Shown here: piece after piece, positions 27,401 through 38,220 of the stretch
Layout: each line of letters starts with the position of its first letter
Position numbering within the stretch: the stretch's first letter is position 1
Source: Lysobacter stagni
GTDB taxonomy: Bacteria; Pseudomonadota; Gammaproteobacteria; Xanthomonadales; Xanthomonadaceae
Length of the DNA stretch: 64,000 nucleotides
Direction of reading: 5' to 3'
NCBI RefSeq assembly: GCF_030053425.1
Contig: NZ_JASGBI010000001.1
Location: forward strand, 1,496,001-1,560,000
Translations under genes and position numbers: made by a program
Notes under the pieces: model-generated
Database searches by the model: none
What the model was told of the DNA's origin: nothing
What the model saw: the letters and a program-made list of their open reading frames with translations, nothing else

Positions 27401-30400
27401 TTTCACCACCCGGATCGGAACGTCGGGCAACGATACGCTGTACGGAACGAACGCAGGCAGCATCTTCTATGGCCTGGCCGGTGATGATCGTCTGTACGGA
27501 ACCGGTACGGGCGACAGCTATCACTTCTCGCGAGGCCAAGGCAACGACACGATCCTGGATCGCGGCGGACTGGATCAGATCGTGCTGGGCCTGGGTATCA
27601 CTCAGGCCGATCTCACGTTCACGCGGAACGCGACGACGGTCTGGATCCACGTCAGGAATGCCGATGGCAGCAACGCCGGATCGCTACGCGTCGACAACTT
27701 CTTCGACTTCGACGGTTCCGTGGATTTCGGCGCGATCGAGCTCATCCGCTTCGCGGATGGGAGCAGCCTGAACCAGGCGCAGATCCAGGCAATCCTTACG
27801 GCAGCGGCAATCACGACCGGCAACGACCTGGTGTTCGGCAGCTCGGCTGGCGACACCATCGACGCCCTCGCAGGCAACGACAACCTTCACGGTCTTGCAG
27901 GTGACGACCAGCTGTCCGGCGGCGCCGGCGACGACGAGGTGATGGGCGACGACGGCGCCGATACGCTTTCTGGCGGAAGCGGCAATGACTCACTGGTAGG
28001 CGGTCGCGGCAGCGACACCTATCTGTTCGGCAATGGACACGGCAACGACGTGATCAGCAATGCCGCCGAAACAGCAGGTGCAAAGGTGGACCGCCTGGTC
28101 TTCGGTGCGGGCATCGATCCGACGATGGTCGTCGTGAAGCGCGTGGGCAACGACCTGCTGGTGCAGGTAACCGCCAACGACAGCGTTCGCATGACCAACT
28201 ACTTCAGTGGTGAAGCCGCCAACGGCACGGCGATCGATGAGATTGCCTTCCATGACGGGACGGTATGGAGCATTGCGGCGATCAAGGTGATGGTGCTGCA
28301 GGCGACTGCCGGCGACGACGTGATCAACGGATACGCCTCAGGCGATGTGCTGTCCGGCCTCGCGGGGGATGACCGCCTGTCCGGCAATGAGGGTGACGAC
28401 ACCCTGGACGGCGGCGACGGCAACGACACGCTCGACGGTGGCGCTGGCAACGATGAACTTGTCGGTGCTTCCGGTACCGACAGCCTCCGTGGTGGAGACG
28501 GCGACGATCAGCTGGACGGCGGCGAAGGAAACGACTCGTTGCAGGGTGCAGGCGGCGACGACTCCCTGGTCGGTGGCAATGGCAACGACAGCCTCGACGG
28601 CGGTGCCGGGCGCGACACGCTGCAGGGCGGAATCGGAGGTGACTGGATTGGTGGCGGCGCCGGTGACGATGTGCTGGTGGGTGGACTCGACAATGACATG
28701 CTGCAGGGTGGGGTGGGTTCGGATCTCTATCAGTTCGCGGTCGGCGACGGTCAGGACACGATCGACAACTACGACAGCAGCGACGGCCGCATCGACGCGC
28801 TGGTGCTCGGCGCCGGCATCGATCCGGCACAGGTTACCGCGCGCCGGAGTGGCGACCACCTGGTCATGACGTTCGCCGGCAACTCTGACCAGGTCACGGT
28901 CAATCAGTACTTCGCCGGCGACGCAGCGGGCGCTTACCGGCTCGACCAGATCCGTTTCGCCGATGGCACGGTTTGGGGCGTGGATACGGTCAAGGCACTC
29001 GTGCTGGCATCGACCTCCGGAGCCGATACGCTGCGCGGCTATGAAAGCGCCGACGATCTTGCAGGCGGTGAGGGCAACGATACGCTGTTCGGAAACGGTG
29101 GTAACGACACGCTGCAGGGGCAGGACGGCGACGACACCATCCACGGCGGCGCTGGAGACGACACCGCCATGGGGGGCGCCGGCAACGATGTACTGAATGG
29201 CGAGGACGGGAACGACGTCCTCGATGCCGGGGCAGGCAACGACACCCTGCGCGGCGGCGCCGGCATCGATCACCTCAAGGGTCGCCTGGGCGACGACGTC
29301 CTCGAGGGTGGCGACGGCGACGACTTCTATCACTTCGCAGCGGGCGATGGTCGCGACACCATCAGCGACAGTCAGGGCCTGAGCACGATTTACCTGTACG
29401 GACTGCCGTTGAACGAGGTCTTCTTCCGTCGCGAAGGTACAGCGCTCGCCGTGCATTTCCTGAACTCCATGGGCGACCGCATCCTGCTCGCGAACTTCTT
29501 CGACCCGATCTCCGAGCTGGCCAGGCACGGGCTTCGCTTCGACATGGGCAATGGCCAGGGATGGCTTCTGGATCCGGTCGATCTCGACGCGGCCTCCATG
29601 GCGGGCACGGGGCTCGACGACATCATCTACGGCAACACGCTGGACAACGTGATCGAAGGACAAGCGGGACACGACACTCTGCGGGGCGGCGGCGGCGCAG
29701 ACACGCTGGATGGTGGCGACGGCAACGACGTCCTGAACGGCCAGGACGGGAACGACCTGCTCAACGGTGGCGAAGGTAACGACGTCCTGGACGGCGGCGT
29801 GGGCGCCGACCAGATGCAGGGCGGCGCAGGCGACGACCTTTACCTGGTCGACGACGTCGGCGACATTGTGACCGAGGCGAGCGGGTCGGGCACTGACATC
29901 ATTCGCAGCAGCGTCAGCTACGCGCTGACGGACGGCGTTGAGCAGCTGGTGCTTACCGGCGCTGCCAGTATCGATGCCACGGGCAACGATGCGGGGAATG
30001 AGCTGGTCGGCAACTTCGGCGCCAACCATCTGCTGGGGCTTGCAGGCGACGACGTGCTCGAAGGCAACGACGGCGACGACACGCTGGAGGGTGGCGCCGG
30101 CATCGACCTGCTCGACGGCGGCGCCGGCATCGACCACATGGCCGGTGGCACGGGCAACGACAGCTATCGGGTCGACGAGGCGGGCGACCTCATCGTCGAA
30201 CTGGCGGGCGAAGGCCTCGATGTCGTCGACTCTACGGCGTACGACTACGTCCTTTCGGCGAACCTCGAAACCCTGGTACTCGTCGAAGGCAGCGCCGCGT
30301 ACAACGGCACCGGTAACGACGGCGACAACGTGATCACGGGCAACTCGTCCTCCAACCGCCTGGATGGCGCGGCCGGTGCCGATCGCTTGGCGGGCGGAGG

Positions 30401-33032
30401 CGGGGATGACACCTACGTCGTGGATAACGTCGGCGACGAGGTCGTCGAAGTGGAGGACGAAGGCAATGACACGGTGGAGTCCAGCATCGACTACACGCTG
30501 GGCGCCACACTCGAGAATCTCGTGCTCACCGGCGAGGCCAACCTCAACGGCACCGGCAACGATGGCGACAACGTGCTGGTCGGCAACGCCGGCAACAACC
30601 GCCTCGATGGTGGTCTTGGCGGCGACGACATGCATGGCGGCGCCGGCAACGACTACTTCATCAACGACACCAGCCAGGACTGGATCTTCGAGGACGAAGG
30701 GGAGGGCACCGATACGGTCGAACGGCGCTATGAGACGAACCTGGTGCTGTCCGACAACGTCGAGAACCTGATCCTGGCCGAAGGTATCCGGACCGGCAAC
30801 GGCAACGAGCTCGACAACACGATCACCGGTAATTCCGGCGCCAACGCGCTGGGCGGCTGGGATGGCGATGACGTGCTGCACGGTCTGGACGGCGACGATT
30901 CGCTGTTCGGTGGCACGGGCAGCGACGTGCTGCAGGGCGGAAACGGCGGCGATTACCTCGATGGCGGCGAAGGCGTCGATCACCTCGAAGGTGGCGCCGG
31001 AAACGATGTGTATGTGACCGACGATGCTGCCGATGTTGTCGTGGAAGCGGCGGGTGCCGGCACCGACCAGGTACAGACCACCGCGACCTACGCACTCTCG
31101 GCGAACATCGAGAACCTGTTCCTGATGGGCAGCGACGCCATCGGCGGCACGGGCAACGCCCTCGACAACTACCTCGCGGGCAACGATGCAGCCAACGTCA
31201 TCGCGGGCCTGGGCGGTTCGGACACCATCGTCGCCGGCGGCGGTAACGACACGCTCGTGGGTGGCGCTGGCGACGACAAGTACGTGGTCAACGCTAACTC
31301 GGGCACCGATGCCGTGGACAACACCGGCGGTGGGTTCGATGGTGTGTTCTTCACGGATGGCATCACCCGCGAGCGCCTGTCGTTCGCGCGCGACGGCAAC
31401 GACCTGCTGATCAGCGTCGACAACGCCGCCACGCCCGCCGTGCGCGTCACCAACCATTTCCTCGGCGGTGATGCGGCCATCGACTACGTGCAGCCGGACG
31501 GCGGCTTCTATCTGACCACGGCCGAGATCAACCAGATCGTTGCCGGCGGTGGCACCGGCTTCGACCAGGTGATCGAAGGCACAGCCGCGGGCGAGCAGCT
31601 CGTCGGCGGCAGCGGCAAGGACCTGATCAAGGGCCTGGCCGGAGCCGACCAGTTGTTCGGCATGGGCGGGAACGACACGCTGGAGGGCGGGGATGGCGAC
31701 GATTACCTCTCCGGCGGCAACGGGGGTGGTTCGGGCTCCGCGGACGACCGCCTCGAAGGCGGCATCGGCAACGACACGCTCGCCGGCGAAGACGGCAACG
31801 ACACGCTGCTCGGCGGCGCGGGTGACGACGACTACGTCTACGGTGGCGGCCAGGACGTCATCGACAACACCGGTGGCGGCTACGACGGCGTGTTCTTCAA
31901 CGGTGGCATCACTGCCGCGCAACTGGCCTTCGCGCGCAGCGGCGATGACCTGGTCATCACCGTGGGCGGCAGCACCAGCAGCACGGTGACGGTGACCAAT
32001 CACTTCCTGGGTGGCGATTCGGCCATCGACTTCGTCCAGCCGGCCAGCGGCGCGATGCTCGACACGGCCGCGATCAACGCCCTCGTCGGCGGTGGCGGCA
32101 ACCCGCCGGGTGGTGGGAATGATGGCGATTATCCGTCGGTCGTCACTGGCACCGCGGCCGGTGAGCAGTTGCTCGGAACGAACGACCGGGATCTGATCAA
32201 GGGCCTGGGTGGAAACGACACGGTGTTCGGCTTCAACGGCGACGACAAGCTCGACGGCGGCGATGGCGACGATTACCTGTCGGGCGGCAACGGTTCGCAC
32301 AACGGATCGGGCAACGACATCCTGATCGGCGGCGCCGGTGCGGACCAGCTGGTGGGCGAAGACGGCAACGATCAGATGTTCGGTGGCGCCGGCAACGACA
32401 AGTACATCTACGGCGGCGGCGCGGACACGGTCGACAACACAGGTGGCGGAACCGACTGGCTGCATTTCAACAGCAGCGCCTTCAGCGTCGCCCGCAACCG
32501 CATCACGTTCCACCGCGACGGCGACGATCTGATCGTGCGTGTCGATGCCGACGCCGCCAAGCAGGTGCGCGTGCTCAAGCACTTCCTCGGCGGCGAATAC
32601 GCCATCGCGTATGTGCAGCCGACCGGCGGCAATGCGATTCCGGCCTCGCAGTTCGGCGGACTGCTGGCGCCGTTGTCGTCCGCTCCGATGGCGGAATTGG
32701 CGTCCGAGATGCCATTGGCGCGCACCGGCACCGCCGCGGTGGAGTCGATGGATGCACCCGTGTCGTCGTCCACACCGTCGAACCTGGATTGGCAGGACAC
32801 GATGGACGAATCGGGTGACCGTGCCACGGCGCACTCCGCGGCGAACGCTCCGGTCTTGCCGAACCGCGAGCTGCAGTCGCTGGTGGAGGCGATGAGCAGC
32901 TTCGGCAGCGCCTCGGATGGAGCGTCTTCCGCAGACGGTTCAGAGGGGCGCTTCGAGCGCAACTTCTGGGCTGGCGGCTGGCACCAGAGCCATCGGAATG
33001 ACAGCGCACGGTTGCGCCACCTGGAGCAGTAA
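24432..33032 (+). CDS. Giant RTX calcium-binding protein with N-terminal lipase-like domain
   Basis: This is a 2866-residue secreted protein. Residues about 1-290 form an alpha/beta-hydrolase domain: nucleophile elbow GHSLGGG with Ser106, a likely acid at Asp127 (VFDPAPF) and a candidate His near 276. RTX nonapeptide (GGxGxDxUx) blocks run at about 386-500, 996-1020, 1127-1197, 1292-1433, 1527-1636, 1727-1800 and 2254 onward. An acidic linker and four EF/dockerin-like loops (near 599, 639, 676, 698) follow the first block. Five copies of a VDNVGD...NLVLTG unit lie at about 1803-2223, and HFLGGD...YVQP modules occur three times near the end. The last 100 residues are non-repetitive and probably hold the secretion signal ([13 protein letters not shown]). 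The substrate is unknown. Confidence 0.93.
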   Translation: MANEFEYAQLATQVYNRTPENRTPLTGGWGQIARQEDDGWGFSASGYQRGSEIVISFAGTNQAIDWSSNVPGAMGLGAPQITEAIDFVLNIMAQNPGATISFTGHSLGGGLASVMAVFFDLQATVFDPAPFELSARDENFLELIDGYPHSSGYRNPALDEYTSTWGAHFWRRESNVTSYSVDGEVLEYLRLAMPAIYGSAREYEVGTPSVLEAIPGSLAISLHSMDLLSSVMRSDAFNDGLIAQNRAFDVFSDGDLYGADTRSNKADFMARMHNRHLLGSGSLDVLGQDLLKIGTDGTAFEKDINRGVLATLAEYHYFQGGGTATSFVDSVGGGIRLDLTKISGSDRLGQDMLLANVKQWLSDQDNISEDIGQVQRVILQSGEGGLQVISGSDNKADLVLGGEGADIIAVEGGNDFIFGLDGDDLIWGGAGKDVIYGGGDDDILYAGADAEDQDTSENRLYGGWGNDTLYGSGGKDYLNAGDGTDTLRGGGGFDTYNIDNLDTIIDSDGKGSVFRGNKQLTGGSRKEGDPENTYYGGGDTYVLNGTTLIINGGLTIENYDKDKSSLQIVLKDDDDDDEEDDESPDTDEASTRTSPIVIDLDGDGIETLALGASHFDHDGDGLSESTGWVKSDDGLLAYDRNGDGHINNGSELFGSHSVLSNGERADNGFQALAEFDDNGDGLVNAQDSSYASLKVWRDLNGNGISDAGELQSLAEAGVASISTGYADSTHVDANGHQHRQVATVVLSNGTASTAADVWFRVDAGDRVNSGDIELTADVLFLPNAKGFGKVHDLRQAMVLDAQLRTLLEQYLTATDSTVRDQLLDDMIYRWTGADGVDPYSRDPRRVYGHVMDARQLVTLENLVGHGYVGVWCWGEFDPNPHGQAAPLLIAEYLEFKRFTAAQLAAQTEYAEELDIIQSAFGSDSQGTTVDWDAVQGRLNALYAGGQMDRIAGIVSVLTDLGMYSSGYRAKRDAAFQAIAASNPDLAPFFDFTTRIGTSGNDTLYGTNAGSIFYGLAGDDRLYGTGTGDSYHFSRGQGNDTILDRGGLDQIVLGLGITQADLTFTRNATTVWIHVRNADGSNAGSLRVDNFFDFDGSVDFGAIELIRFADGSSLNQAQIQAILTAAAITTGNDLVFGSSAGDTIDALAGNDNLHGLAGDDQLSGGAGDDEVMGDDGADTLSGGSGNDSLVGGRGSDTYLFGNGHGNDVISNAAETAGAKVDRLVFGAGIDPTMVVVKRVGNDLLVQVTANDSVRMTNYFSGEAANGTAIDEIAFHDGTVWSIAAIKVMVLQATAGDDVINGYASGDVLSGLAGDDRLSGNEGDDTLDGGDGNDTLDGGAGNDELVGASGTDSLRGGDGDDQLDGGEGNDSLQGAGGDDSLVGGNGNDSLDGGAGRDTLQGGIGGDWIGGGAGDDVLVGGLDNDMLQGGVGSDLYQFAVGDGQDTIDNYDSSDGRIDALVLGAGIDPAQVTARRSGDHLVMTFAGNSDQVTVNQYFAGDAAGAYRLDQIRFADGTVWGVDTVKALVLASTSGADTLRGYESADDLAGGEGNDTLFGNGGNDTLQGQDGDDTIHGGAGDDTAMGGAGNDVLNGEDGNDVLDAGAGNDTLRGGAGIDHLKGRLGDDVLEGGDGDDFYHFAAGDGRDTISDSQGLSTIYLYGLPLNEVFFRREGTALAVHFLNSMGDRILLANFFDPISELARHGLRFDMGNGQGWLLDPVDLDAASMAGTGLDDIIYGNTLDNVIEGQAGHDTLRGGGGADTLDGGDGNDVLNGQDGNDLLNGGEGNDVLDGGVGADQMQGGAGDDLYLVDDVGDIVTEASGSGTDIIRSSVSYALTDGVEQLVLTGAASIDATGNDAGNELVGNFGANHLLGLAGDDVLEGNDGDDTLEGGAGIDLLDGGAGIDHMAGGTGNDSYRVDEAGDLIVELAGEGLDVVDSTAYDYVLSANLETLVLVEGSAAYNGTGNDGDNVITGNSSSNRLDGAAGADRLAGGGGDDTYVVDNVGDEVVEVEDEGNDTVESSIDYTLGATLENLVLTGEANLNGTGNDGDNVLVGNAGNNRLDGGLGGDDMHGGAGNDYFINDTSQDWIFEDEGEGTDTVERRYETNLVLSDNVENLILAEGIRTGNGNELDNTITGNSGANALGGWDGDDVLHGLDGDDSLFGGTGSDVLQGGNGGDYLDGGEGVDHLEGGAGNDVYVTDDAADVVVEAAGAGTDQVQTTATYALSANIENLFLMGSDAIGGTGNALDNYLAGNDAANVIAGLGGSDTIVAGGGNDTLVGGAGDDKYVVNANSGTDAVDNTGGGFDGVFFTDGITRERLSFARDGNDLLISVDNAATPAVRVTNHFLGGDAAIDYVQPDGGFYLTTAEINQIVAGGGTGFDQVIEGTAAGEQLVGGSGKDLIKGLAGADQLFGMGGNDTLEGGDGDDYLSGGNGGGSGSADDRLEGGIGNDTLAGEDGNDTLLGGAGDDDYVYGGGQDVIDNTGGGYDGVFFNGGITAAQLAFARSGDDLVITVGGSTSSTVTVTNHFLGGDSAIDFVQPASGAMLDTAAINALVGGGGNPPGGGNDGDYPSVVTGTAAGEQLLGTNDRDLIKGLGGNDTVFGFNGDDKLDGGDGDDYLSGGNGSHNGSGNDILIGGAGADQLVGEDGNDQMFGGAGNDKYIYGGGADTVDNTGGGTDWLHFNSSAFSVARNRITFHRDGDDLIVRVDADAAKQVRVLKHFLGGEYAIAYVQPTGGNAIPASQFGGLLAPLSSAPMAELASEMPLARTGTAAVESMDAPVSSSTPSNLDWQDTMDESGDRATAHSAANAPVLPNRELQSLVEAMSSFGSASDGASSADGSEGRFERNFWAGGWHQSHRNDSARLRHLEQ

Positions 33033-33041
33033 GCCGTGATG

Positions 33042-33071
33042 GGAGGAGGCCCGGGCAACCGGGCCTCCTCC
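33042..33071 (+). terminator. Strong hairpin after the RTX gene
   Basis: A perfect 13-bp stem, GGAGGAGGCCCGG with CCGGGCCTCCTCC, encloses a GCAA tetraloop starting 10 bases after the stop codon. There is no clear T tract, so termination is likely but not certain. Confidence 0.78.
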
Positions 33072-33281
33072 TGCATGGCCTCCGGCCACGACTGTAAGAC
33101 GGGCTGCACGTGCCTGTCGGAGCAGGACACCGGCCACGTGATCGAGCCCAACCGCTGCCGGATGATCGCCAAGGACGGCCAGTACGAGCCGTTCCTTGAT
33201 GAAGTGCAGGGCGACCGGCGGCGCCTGGACGAAGTGACCCAGCGTCGCCGATTGTTGGAGCATGAGGTCAGGGCAGGGGTG

Positions 33282-33392
33282 TAGGGGGCGAGCCCCTACG
33301 GCTATGGCCGCGAATGCCGCCGTTTCTTCGCCCGGTGCAGCGATCAGCGCGCCACAGGTGAGAGGGTATGGCGACCTTGGAGCCCGGATGAC
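33282..33392. repeat. Dispersed repeat, copy 1
   Basis: Shares GGCTATGGCCGCG, CGATCAG, GCGCC, CAGGTG and CCGGATG, in the same order and spacing, with 35343-35444. Centred on a GGCCGCGAATGC-type partial palindrome. Confidence 0.7.
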
Positions 33393-33438
33393 CGGCTCCC
33401 GCTGACCGGTTGATAGTTGCGGACCTGATCGTCGGTAT

Positions 33439-33473
33439 CTAATGTCCGCTTTCGACCCAAGGCGGACGTTCAC
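33439..33473. repeat. Island hairpin repeat (GGGTC subtype)
   Basis: CTAATGTCCGCTTTCGACCC, then AAGGCGGACGTTCAC. Near-identical core to 19451-19486. Confidence 0.8.
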
Positions 33474-33527
33474 GCCCGCCAAACGCGAGCCGCCCATGAT
33501 GCTGGCAACTCAGCACGGGGCGAAGCC

Positions 33528-34919
33528 ATGAGCGGGAAGTCTGACACCTTGGAAAGCGGTGCTCCCGCCGGGTTTCCCGACCCAGGCGACAGCCGCGATG
33601 CCTATGACGCCGCCGACTTGGCGCGGGCGATTGAGGCCTACAAGTTCTTCTACCCGACCGTCACAGGGGCGGCGATCATCAAGGCAACGAGAGCATCGGC
33701 CTCGTCACCAACCGGGTCTTCGGAATCATGGATTCCAATCCGAAACAGGTGGTATTCACCACCAACGCCGATACCCCCTACGGCCCCTTGCAACTCGACT
33801 TGGCCATCGGCCCTATGGTGATCGAACTGCCGCCAGGTCCGCTTATCGTTTGTTCCATCGACATCAACCAGCGTTGGGTCGCCGACATGGGACTGCCCGG
33901 TCCCGATGGGGGCAAGGGCGGCAAGCACGTCCTGGTGTCGCCGAACTTCCGGGGCGCATTGCCCTCGATTGCCTATTACATCCACCGGGCCAGTAGTAAT
34001 CGACAGATCGTTGGCATCCGCTCCCTTCCGGTGAATGGCGATGTGCCTGCCGCAAAGGCGCGGCTGTCGACGGTGAAGATCTATCCGCTCGATCCGAAGA
34101 TGGCAGGAGCCGCAATGGTTGGACATCACCGAAAGGGAGCAGGATGGAACGCCTACCCAGTATGAGGACAAGTTCCACTACTGGGAGGTGCTGAAGGAAG
34201 TGATCGACGCCGAGCCGCCGTTCGAGGGCTATCACGTCCCCTACGGTGAGCTGGCCGCGCTCGGGATCGAGAAGGACAAGCCCTTTAAACCCGATACGAG
34301 GATGAAGAAGATCCTTGCGCGTGCGGAGCAGGAAGGCATTGCCCAGATGCGAGCGCAGAGCTTTGCCGACCGCAGGCCGGAGCGCATCGTCTGGTCGGAT
34401 CGGAAATGGGAATGGGCCTCGCTGCGCTTCGAGGACGGGGATTTCAATACTGCCTATTTCATGGATACCACGGCCCGTGAGAAGTGGTTCTACCAAGCGA
34501 TCGGCGCGTCGCCGGCCATGTTCCGCCGCGATACGCAGGCCGGTTCGCTGTACTGGCTGGGACTGCGCGACAGCAGCGGACGCTACTTGGACGGAGGTAA
34601 AACCTACCGGCTCGCGGTACCGTTGCCGGTGCCTGGCAAGCTGTTCTGGTCGGTGACCGTCTATGACGCAGCGACGCGCTCGCAAATCCGCACGGATCAA
34701 CATAAGGCTGCGCTCCGCTCCTTGCAGGAACTGAGAGACATCGGTGATGTCCATAGCGTCGATCTCTACTTTGGCCCGAGTGCGCCGGAAGCCGGAGAGG
34801 CTCTCTGGATCAAGACTTCGCCGGGGCAAGGGTGGTTCGTCTATTTTCGCATCTATGGACCGGATGCCCCGGCGTTTGATGGCAGCTGGAAGCCGGGAGA
34901 CTTCGAAGAGGTAACCTAA
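33528..34919 (+). pseudogene. DUF1254/DUF1214 family protein, broken by two frameshifts
   Basis: Three consecutive reading frames together give one DUF1254/DUF1214-type protein. Frame one encodes GFPDPGDSRDAYDAADLARAIEAYKFFYP. After a lost base near 33683, frame two continues NESIGLVTNRVFGIMDSNPKQVVFTTNADTPYG up to about 34100. A further one-base change then leads to WQEPQWLDITEREQDG and on to the C-terminal domain (GLRDSSGRYLDGGKTYRLAVPLPVPGKLFWSVTVYDAATRSQI). The family has no firm function. No signal peptide is visible, unlike many relatives. The indels may be real decay or sequencing errors. Confidence 0.82.
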
Positions 34920-35043
34920 GTGGCGAAGTCCGCTTCGGGCGGGGCAGGGTGGCGGCCGAACTGGTGCCAATGTCCGCTTGCTCGCTTCCCCATCTTGTGG
35001 GGCGTAGGATCGAGATCGGCTCCTGCTGCGGGGTTGTGGTCGT

Positions 35044-35511
35044 ATGGACGACGGGTACGAATACCGGCGCCGCGCTGTAAAGGGCATCGCTTACAAAGGA
35101 TGTACCTTCCGGGTTGCTGCGGCGAGGTCAAAAGGCGCTTGCCGGTGGGCGTTTGAGGTGGATGTGTATCGCCCTGACGGAAGCCGGTTTCCGCGTTTGC
35201 ACAGCATCAGCTTGTATTGCACTCCGGAGGACGCTTTCGCGGTCGCGGAGCGGATGGGAGGGATGCTCGTGGACTCGGAATCTTACCAAGTAAGCCCCCT
35301 CAGCCGGTTTCGGTTTCCGCCAAGTACAGGGCAGTCCGAGTATAGGAGCGAGCCTCCCAGGGCTATGGCCGCGGATGCGGCCGCTCCCGGTGCGGCGATC
35401 AGTGCGCCGCAGGTGGCCGTTACGCGATCTCGGAGTCCGGATGGTTGCGACCGACACCCGTTGCCCGAAGATCGTTGTGCTCCCGGTGGGTGGCACCTAT
35501 TCGACTCATAA
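35044..35511 (+). CDS. Hypothetical protein
   Basis: This open frame of 155 codons has a protein-like first half (MDDGYEYRRRAVKGIAYKGC, WAFEVDVYRPDGSRFPRLH, PEDAFAVAERMGGMLVDSE). The second half (from about residue 95) runs through a dispersed repeat and looks non-coding in composition. The real protein may therefore be shorter, or its 3' end may have been replaced by the repeat. I recognise no family. Note the Cys/Tyr/basic N-terminal half. Confidence 0.45.
   Translation: MDDGYEYRRRAVKGIAYKGCTFRVAAARSKGACRWAFEVDVYRPDGSRFPRLHSISLYCTPEDAFAVAERMGGMLVDSESYQVSPLSRFRFPPSTGQSEYRSEPPRAMAADAAAPGAAISAPQVAVTRSRSPDGCDRHPLPEDRCAPGGWHLFDS
35343..35444. repeat. Dispersed repeat, copy 2
   Basis: Second copy of the 33282-33392 repeat, with GGGCTATGGCCGCGGATGCG and the downstream CGATCAGTGCGCCGCAGGTG. 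It overlaps the 3' half of the hypothetical gene. Confidence 0.7.
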
Positions 35512-36415
35512 GCACGATGACACCGTCGAACAGGATGGCCGCGTTCATCCGGAGTAGACGAGCAGGCACGCGCCTGGAAAGGAACAGATCATGCGGGGCG
35601 CATGCGGGCTTGGTTCAAACCAGCAGGCCTGCGATTCCAGCCGGTGTGTCCGCCAACACTACCTCAGCGTTCTGCGACGCGTCTCAGAAGATCGTAGGCG
35701 TGCAGGCTTCAGGTAGCGAATCGGATGCGTGTACACCGGAACTGGCCATCCCATGCGGATGGGCGGCGGCGATATCAGGGCGCGTGGCGCTCTCAGCGAA
35801 CTGAACGCGTCGTACGCGATCGAGAGGAACATTTCGACCAGGGTTTTCATAAGCGGACCATCCCTACCGGTGAGCCTTCTCAAGAAGGTCGCAGACGCGT
35901 GAGGGGCGGGCGCGGCCGCGGCTGCGACGACGGGTGGTCGTTAGCTTCCCTACTATGAACTCATTTGGCGTTGCAGACCGAAGATGCGGGACTTGGTTCA
36001 TCTCGTGTACCGGTGAGTGCATGGAACAGCCAACGCTGGAGTAGCAGGCGGCCAGTCGAAGGTCGCAGCGACCGATCGGGCCAGGTTTACGCGCCAATCT
36101 GATTTGCAGTGCCCGTGTTCGACACGCCAATCGTGCCGGGCCGGACACCAGCAGAAGTGGACGTCTTCGAGCACCTAAGGTGCGTTACAGCCTCACGTAT
36201 AGATCACCGGGAATGGCGCAGCTTGAAGAGGCACAACGACGCAATGTCGGGACGACCGCTCTGCCGCTCCGCTCTCTTCACCGTATAGAGCTTGGCCGAT
36301 CTGCACACAAGAACGACCGGTGCCTCTGTCGTTCTCAGGACCAGCTGCTGGATCACTGGGCGATTGTCGCCACGACGGCGTCTCAAGCAGAGCATCAGCT
36401 CAATCGAGAAACATC
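35512..36415. other. 900-base region without a supported gene
   Basis: Only short open frames occur, none with a convincing ribosome site and family. The best is a 63-codon frame on the minus strand (35850-35659, starting MKTLVEMFLSIAYDAF). The stretch reads like decayed DNA between the hypothetical gene and the SOUL gene. Confidence 0.5.
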
Positions 36416-37483
36416 ATGAATGCTTCCAGCAGCCCCTTATTCACCGACACGCTCAAATCGATCCCCGGATTCTTCGGTATCCGATTTGATGCCAAGCCTG
36501 CGTACCACATTGAGGATATCGTAGGTAAAGTTGAGATCAGGCGATACGCGCCGTCATGGCTCGCCCAAGTTTCCGCCGACGGAAGTCATGACGCAGCCGT
36601 CGCCTTGGCGCATGAGAAGCTGGCTGATTACGTTTGCGGCGGCAATGAGAGCCGCGAGAAGATGGGGATGACATCGCCAAGCTTTGAGGTAGAGGGCGAG
36701 TCGAAGATGTTCCCCGTCTCTCTGAGTAGGCGCGACGAATCGAGCAGGCAGGAGGAATTGGACGGGTGGAGGGTCGCGTTCTTCATCTCCAATTGCTTGT
36801 CTGCTCGCGAGGTTCCCCTTCCCGATGATCCGGCGATCCAGATTCGTCAGACTCCGGAAACCCTTGTTGCGACACTCCGGTATCGGGGTGGCAACACGGA
36901 AGAGCGCCGCTCACTTGCAAAGCGAGAGCTCATTGAAGCGCTGTCGGGGTCAAAGTGGACGGCGGACGATCAGGTGTACTGGGCAAGCTACGACCAGGCA
37001 TTCGTTATCCCTTATCTCACGCGCAATGAGGTTCATGTGCGTGTGCTGCGCTTCCCCGTCCGGAGTGCTGCCTCCCCGAAGAGGCGAGATGAGCTTGTTA
37101 ACCCCGCCGTGCCTTATCGTGTCGACTTCGCGCTTGCGCCAGCTTGCGACGATGAAGTCGCCTTGCAGCGGGCCGAGAATGAAGGGATGCCACCCAACCT
37201 AATGTTCGAAAAAACGAGTGCGAGACTGTTCCCGCGCGTTTCCCGCTACGTTAGATCTCGCTCGACAACATCCCCGGAGCTGAGCCGGACGCTTGAGGAA
37301 CTGCTCTGCGACCTTAAGGCGGCGACGCAGGGTGATGCGCAGCTACGCCGTCGATCTGCCTCGCTGATAGCCCTGATGGCATCGGATATCCGAGACGCCA
37401 AGCACTTCTCCATCGAAAGCAGCCTGGGGGCGAGGCCGATGCGCGCGTGGCGCCAGCGCTACAACGGAATAGGCGTCCTGTGA
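36416..37483 (+). CDS. SOUL-family haem-binding protein with C-terminal extension
   Basis: This is a 355-residue protein. Residues about 20-200 match the SOUL/HBP fold: YHIEDIVGKVEIRRYAPSWLA at the start, KMGMTSPSFEV (the usual K-I-x-MTSPV segment), and WRVAFFI with DPAIQIRQTPETLVATLRYRG. Residues about 225-355 are an added domain (FALAPACDDEVALQRAENEG to RRSASLIALMASDIRDAKHF) that typical bacterial SOUL proteins lack. No signal peptide is seen. The start is ATG 36416, just before the conserved part. A role in haem binding or stress is family-level knowledge; the extension is unassigned. Confidence 0.82.
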   Translation: MNASSSPLFTDTLKSIPGFFGIRFDAKPAYHIEDIVGKVEIRRYAPSWLAQVSADGSHDAAVALAHEKLADYVCGGNESREKMGMTSPSFEVEGESKMFPVSLSRRDESSRQEELDGWRVAFFISNCLSAREVPLPDDPAIQIRQTPETLVATLRYRGGNTEERRSLAKRELIEALSGSKWTADDQVYWASYDQAFVIPYLTRNEVHVRVLRFPVRSAASPKRRDELVNPAVPYRVDFALAPACDDEVALQRAENEGMPPNLMFEKTSARLFPRVSRYVRSRSTTSPELSRTLEELLCDLKAATQGDAQLRRRSASLIALMASDIRDAKHFSIESSLGARPMRAWRQRYNGIGVL

Positions 37484-37556
37484 CGAAGGAGGAAAGCAGC
37501 CCGCATCGCTTCCAATGTCCTGCGACTTCAGACGAACACTATCCCGGAATACCGCC

Positions 37557-37775
37557 ATGTCCAACGTAGGGAGTTTCCACTACAACAGCTCGCCCGCCGG
37601 TGGGGATATAGCCACTGACAAGCGCGGCGAGAGGGGCCGGATCGCGGCGGACATGGTTAGATTTGCCGAAACGGGTGGGATCGTCGAGATCCTGGTAACA
37701 ATACCGTTGTTCTGGAAAGGCAAGGACCCTCGACCAGCGAGCGCCCAACGAGGAGCTCGTTCGAAGTTTGACTGA
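37557..37775 (+). CDS. Small hypothetical protein (weak)
   Basis: This open frame of 72 codons starts MSNVGSFHYNSSPAGGD and contains RIAADMVRFAETGGIVEILV, which reads as a plausible helix-strand unit. No family is recognised and the last 20 codons look random. A neighbouring frame (37700-37922) also reads protein-like (NEELVRSLTDLLEGGLCEGL), so a frameshifted longer gene is possible. Position between the SOUL gene and the sensor kinase gives no clue. Confidence 0.35.
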   Translation: MSNVGSFHYNSSPAGGDIATDKRGERGRIAADMVRFAETGGIVEILVTIPLFWKGKDPRPASAQRGARSKFD

Positions 37776-38220
37776 TCTGCTCGAGGGAGGTCTTTGCGAA
37801 GGCCTGAAGTCCGCCTGGCCGGAAGCGGCCGCGGGTGAAAGCCGCGCGAAACACGTTCTTGAAGATGACCATGCGCGAGCCTTCCGGGCGACGCGAAGAC
37901 CGGGAAAGCGCCTTCGACCATAGATCCGCGGTACGGCTAACGGCCTCGATCGCCCACAATGTAAGCGTTGCAAGGCATCCGGGCACACCGTGTGCCAGTG
38001 CCCGCTTGTGGCCGTTAGAGGGCTTCGCGGGGAAGCGGATTGAAGCAGGTTTCAATGTCCGCCGCCCCATGGAGGACAGGCCAATATGACTTGTAGCCAC
38101 TGTTCAGCCTAGGAGCCTGACCCCGAAACAGGTAATGAGGTGGCGCCAGGTATCGGGCGGGTGACCCAACGTCAAGGTTGCGCGTTAGGATTCATGGCCA
38201 AAGTTGGCCAGGGTGAGCCA
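37776..38220. other. Intergenic stretch with a hairpin repeat, no supported gene
   Basis: It contains a degraded hairpin repeat (37995-38026) and a second TCAATGTCCGCC half-site near 38052. No start or family for a gene was found. The sequence may hold the promoter of the sensor kinase. Confidence 0.45.
37995..38026. repeat. Island hairpin repeat (GGCC subtype), degraded
   Basis: CAGTGCCCGCTTGTGGCC, then GTTAGAGGGCTTCG. It keeps the CCGCTT-TGGCCGTTAG core of 19941-19974. Confidence 0.6.

Larger units (their letters stand above)
33072..33527. other. Intergenic stretch with two dispersed repeats
   Basis: No gene I can support. A short open frame to 33284 has no start signal or family resemblance. 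The stretch holds one copy of a dispersed repeat of about 110 bases (33282-33392) and one hairpin repeat (33439-33473). Confidence 0.5.

Noticed and set aside
27400..32420. CRISPR-like regular DNA repetition
   Set aside because: The periodic GGCGGC.GACGA-type words come from coding of RTX nonapeptides; spacing is 27 bases in frame, with no spacer/repeat structure.
28338..32834. Very long open frame antisense to the RTX gene (about 1500 codons)
   Set aside because: It is a codon mirror of the Asp/Gly-rich repeats (GAC/GGC codons read as GTC/GCC give long Val/Ala frames without stops). It has no start signal or known domain.
33036..33284. Short frame after the RTX gene containing several cysteines (GHDCKTGCTC)
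   Set aside because: It overlaps the hairpin terminator at its start and has no family match or credible ribosome site; treated as non-coding.
35659..35850. 63-codon minus-strand frame starting MKTLVEMFLSIAYDAF
   Set aside because: A plausible start, but the tail is Arg/Pro-rich and there is no ribosome site or context; too weak to call.
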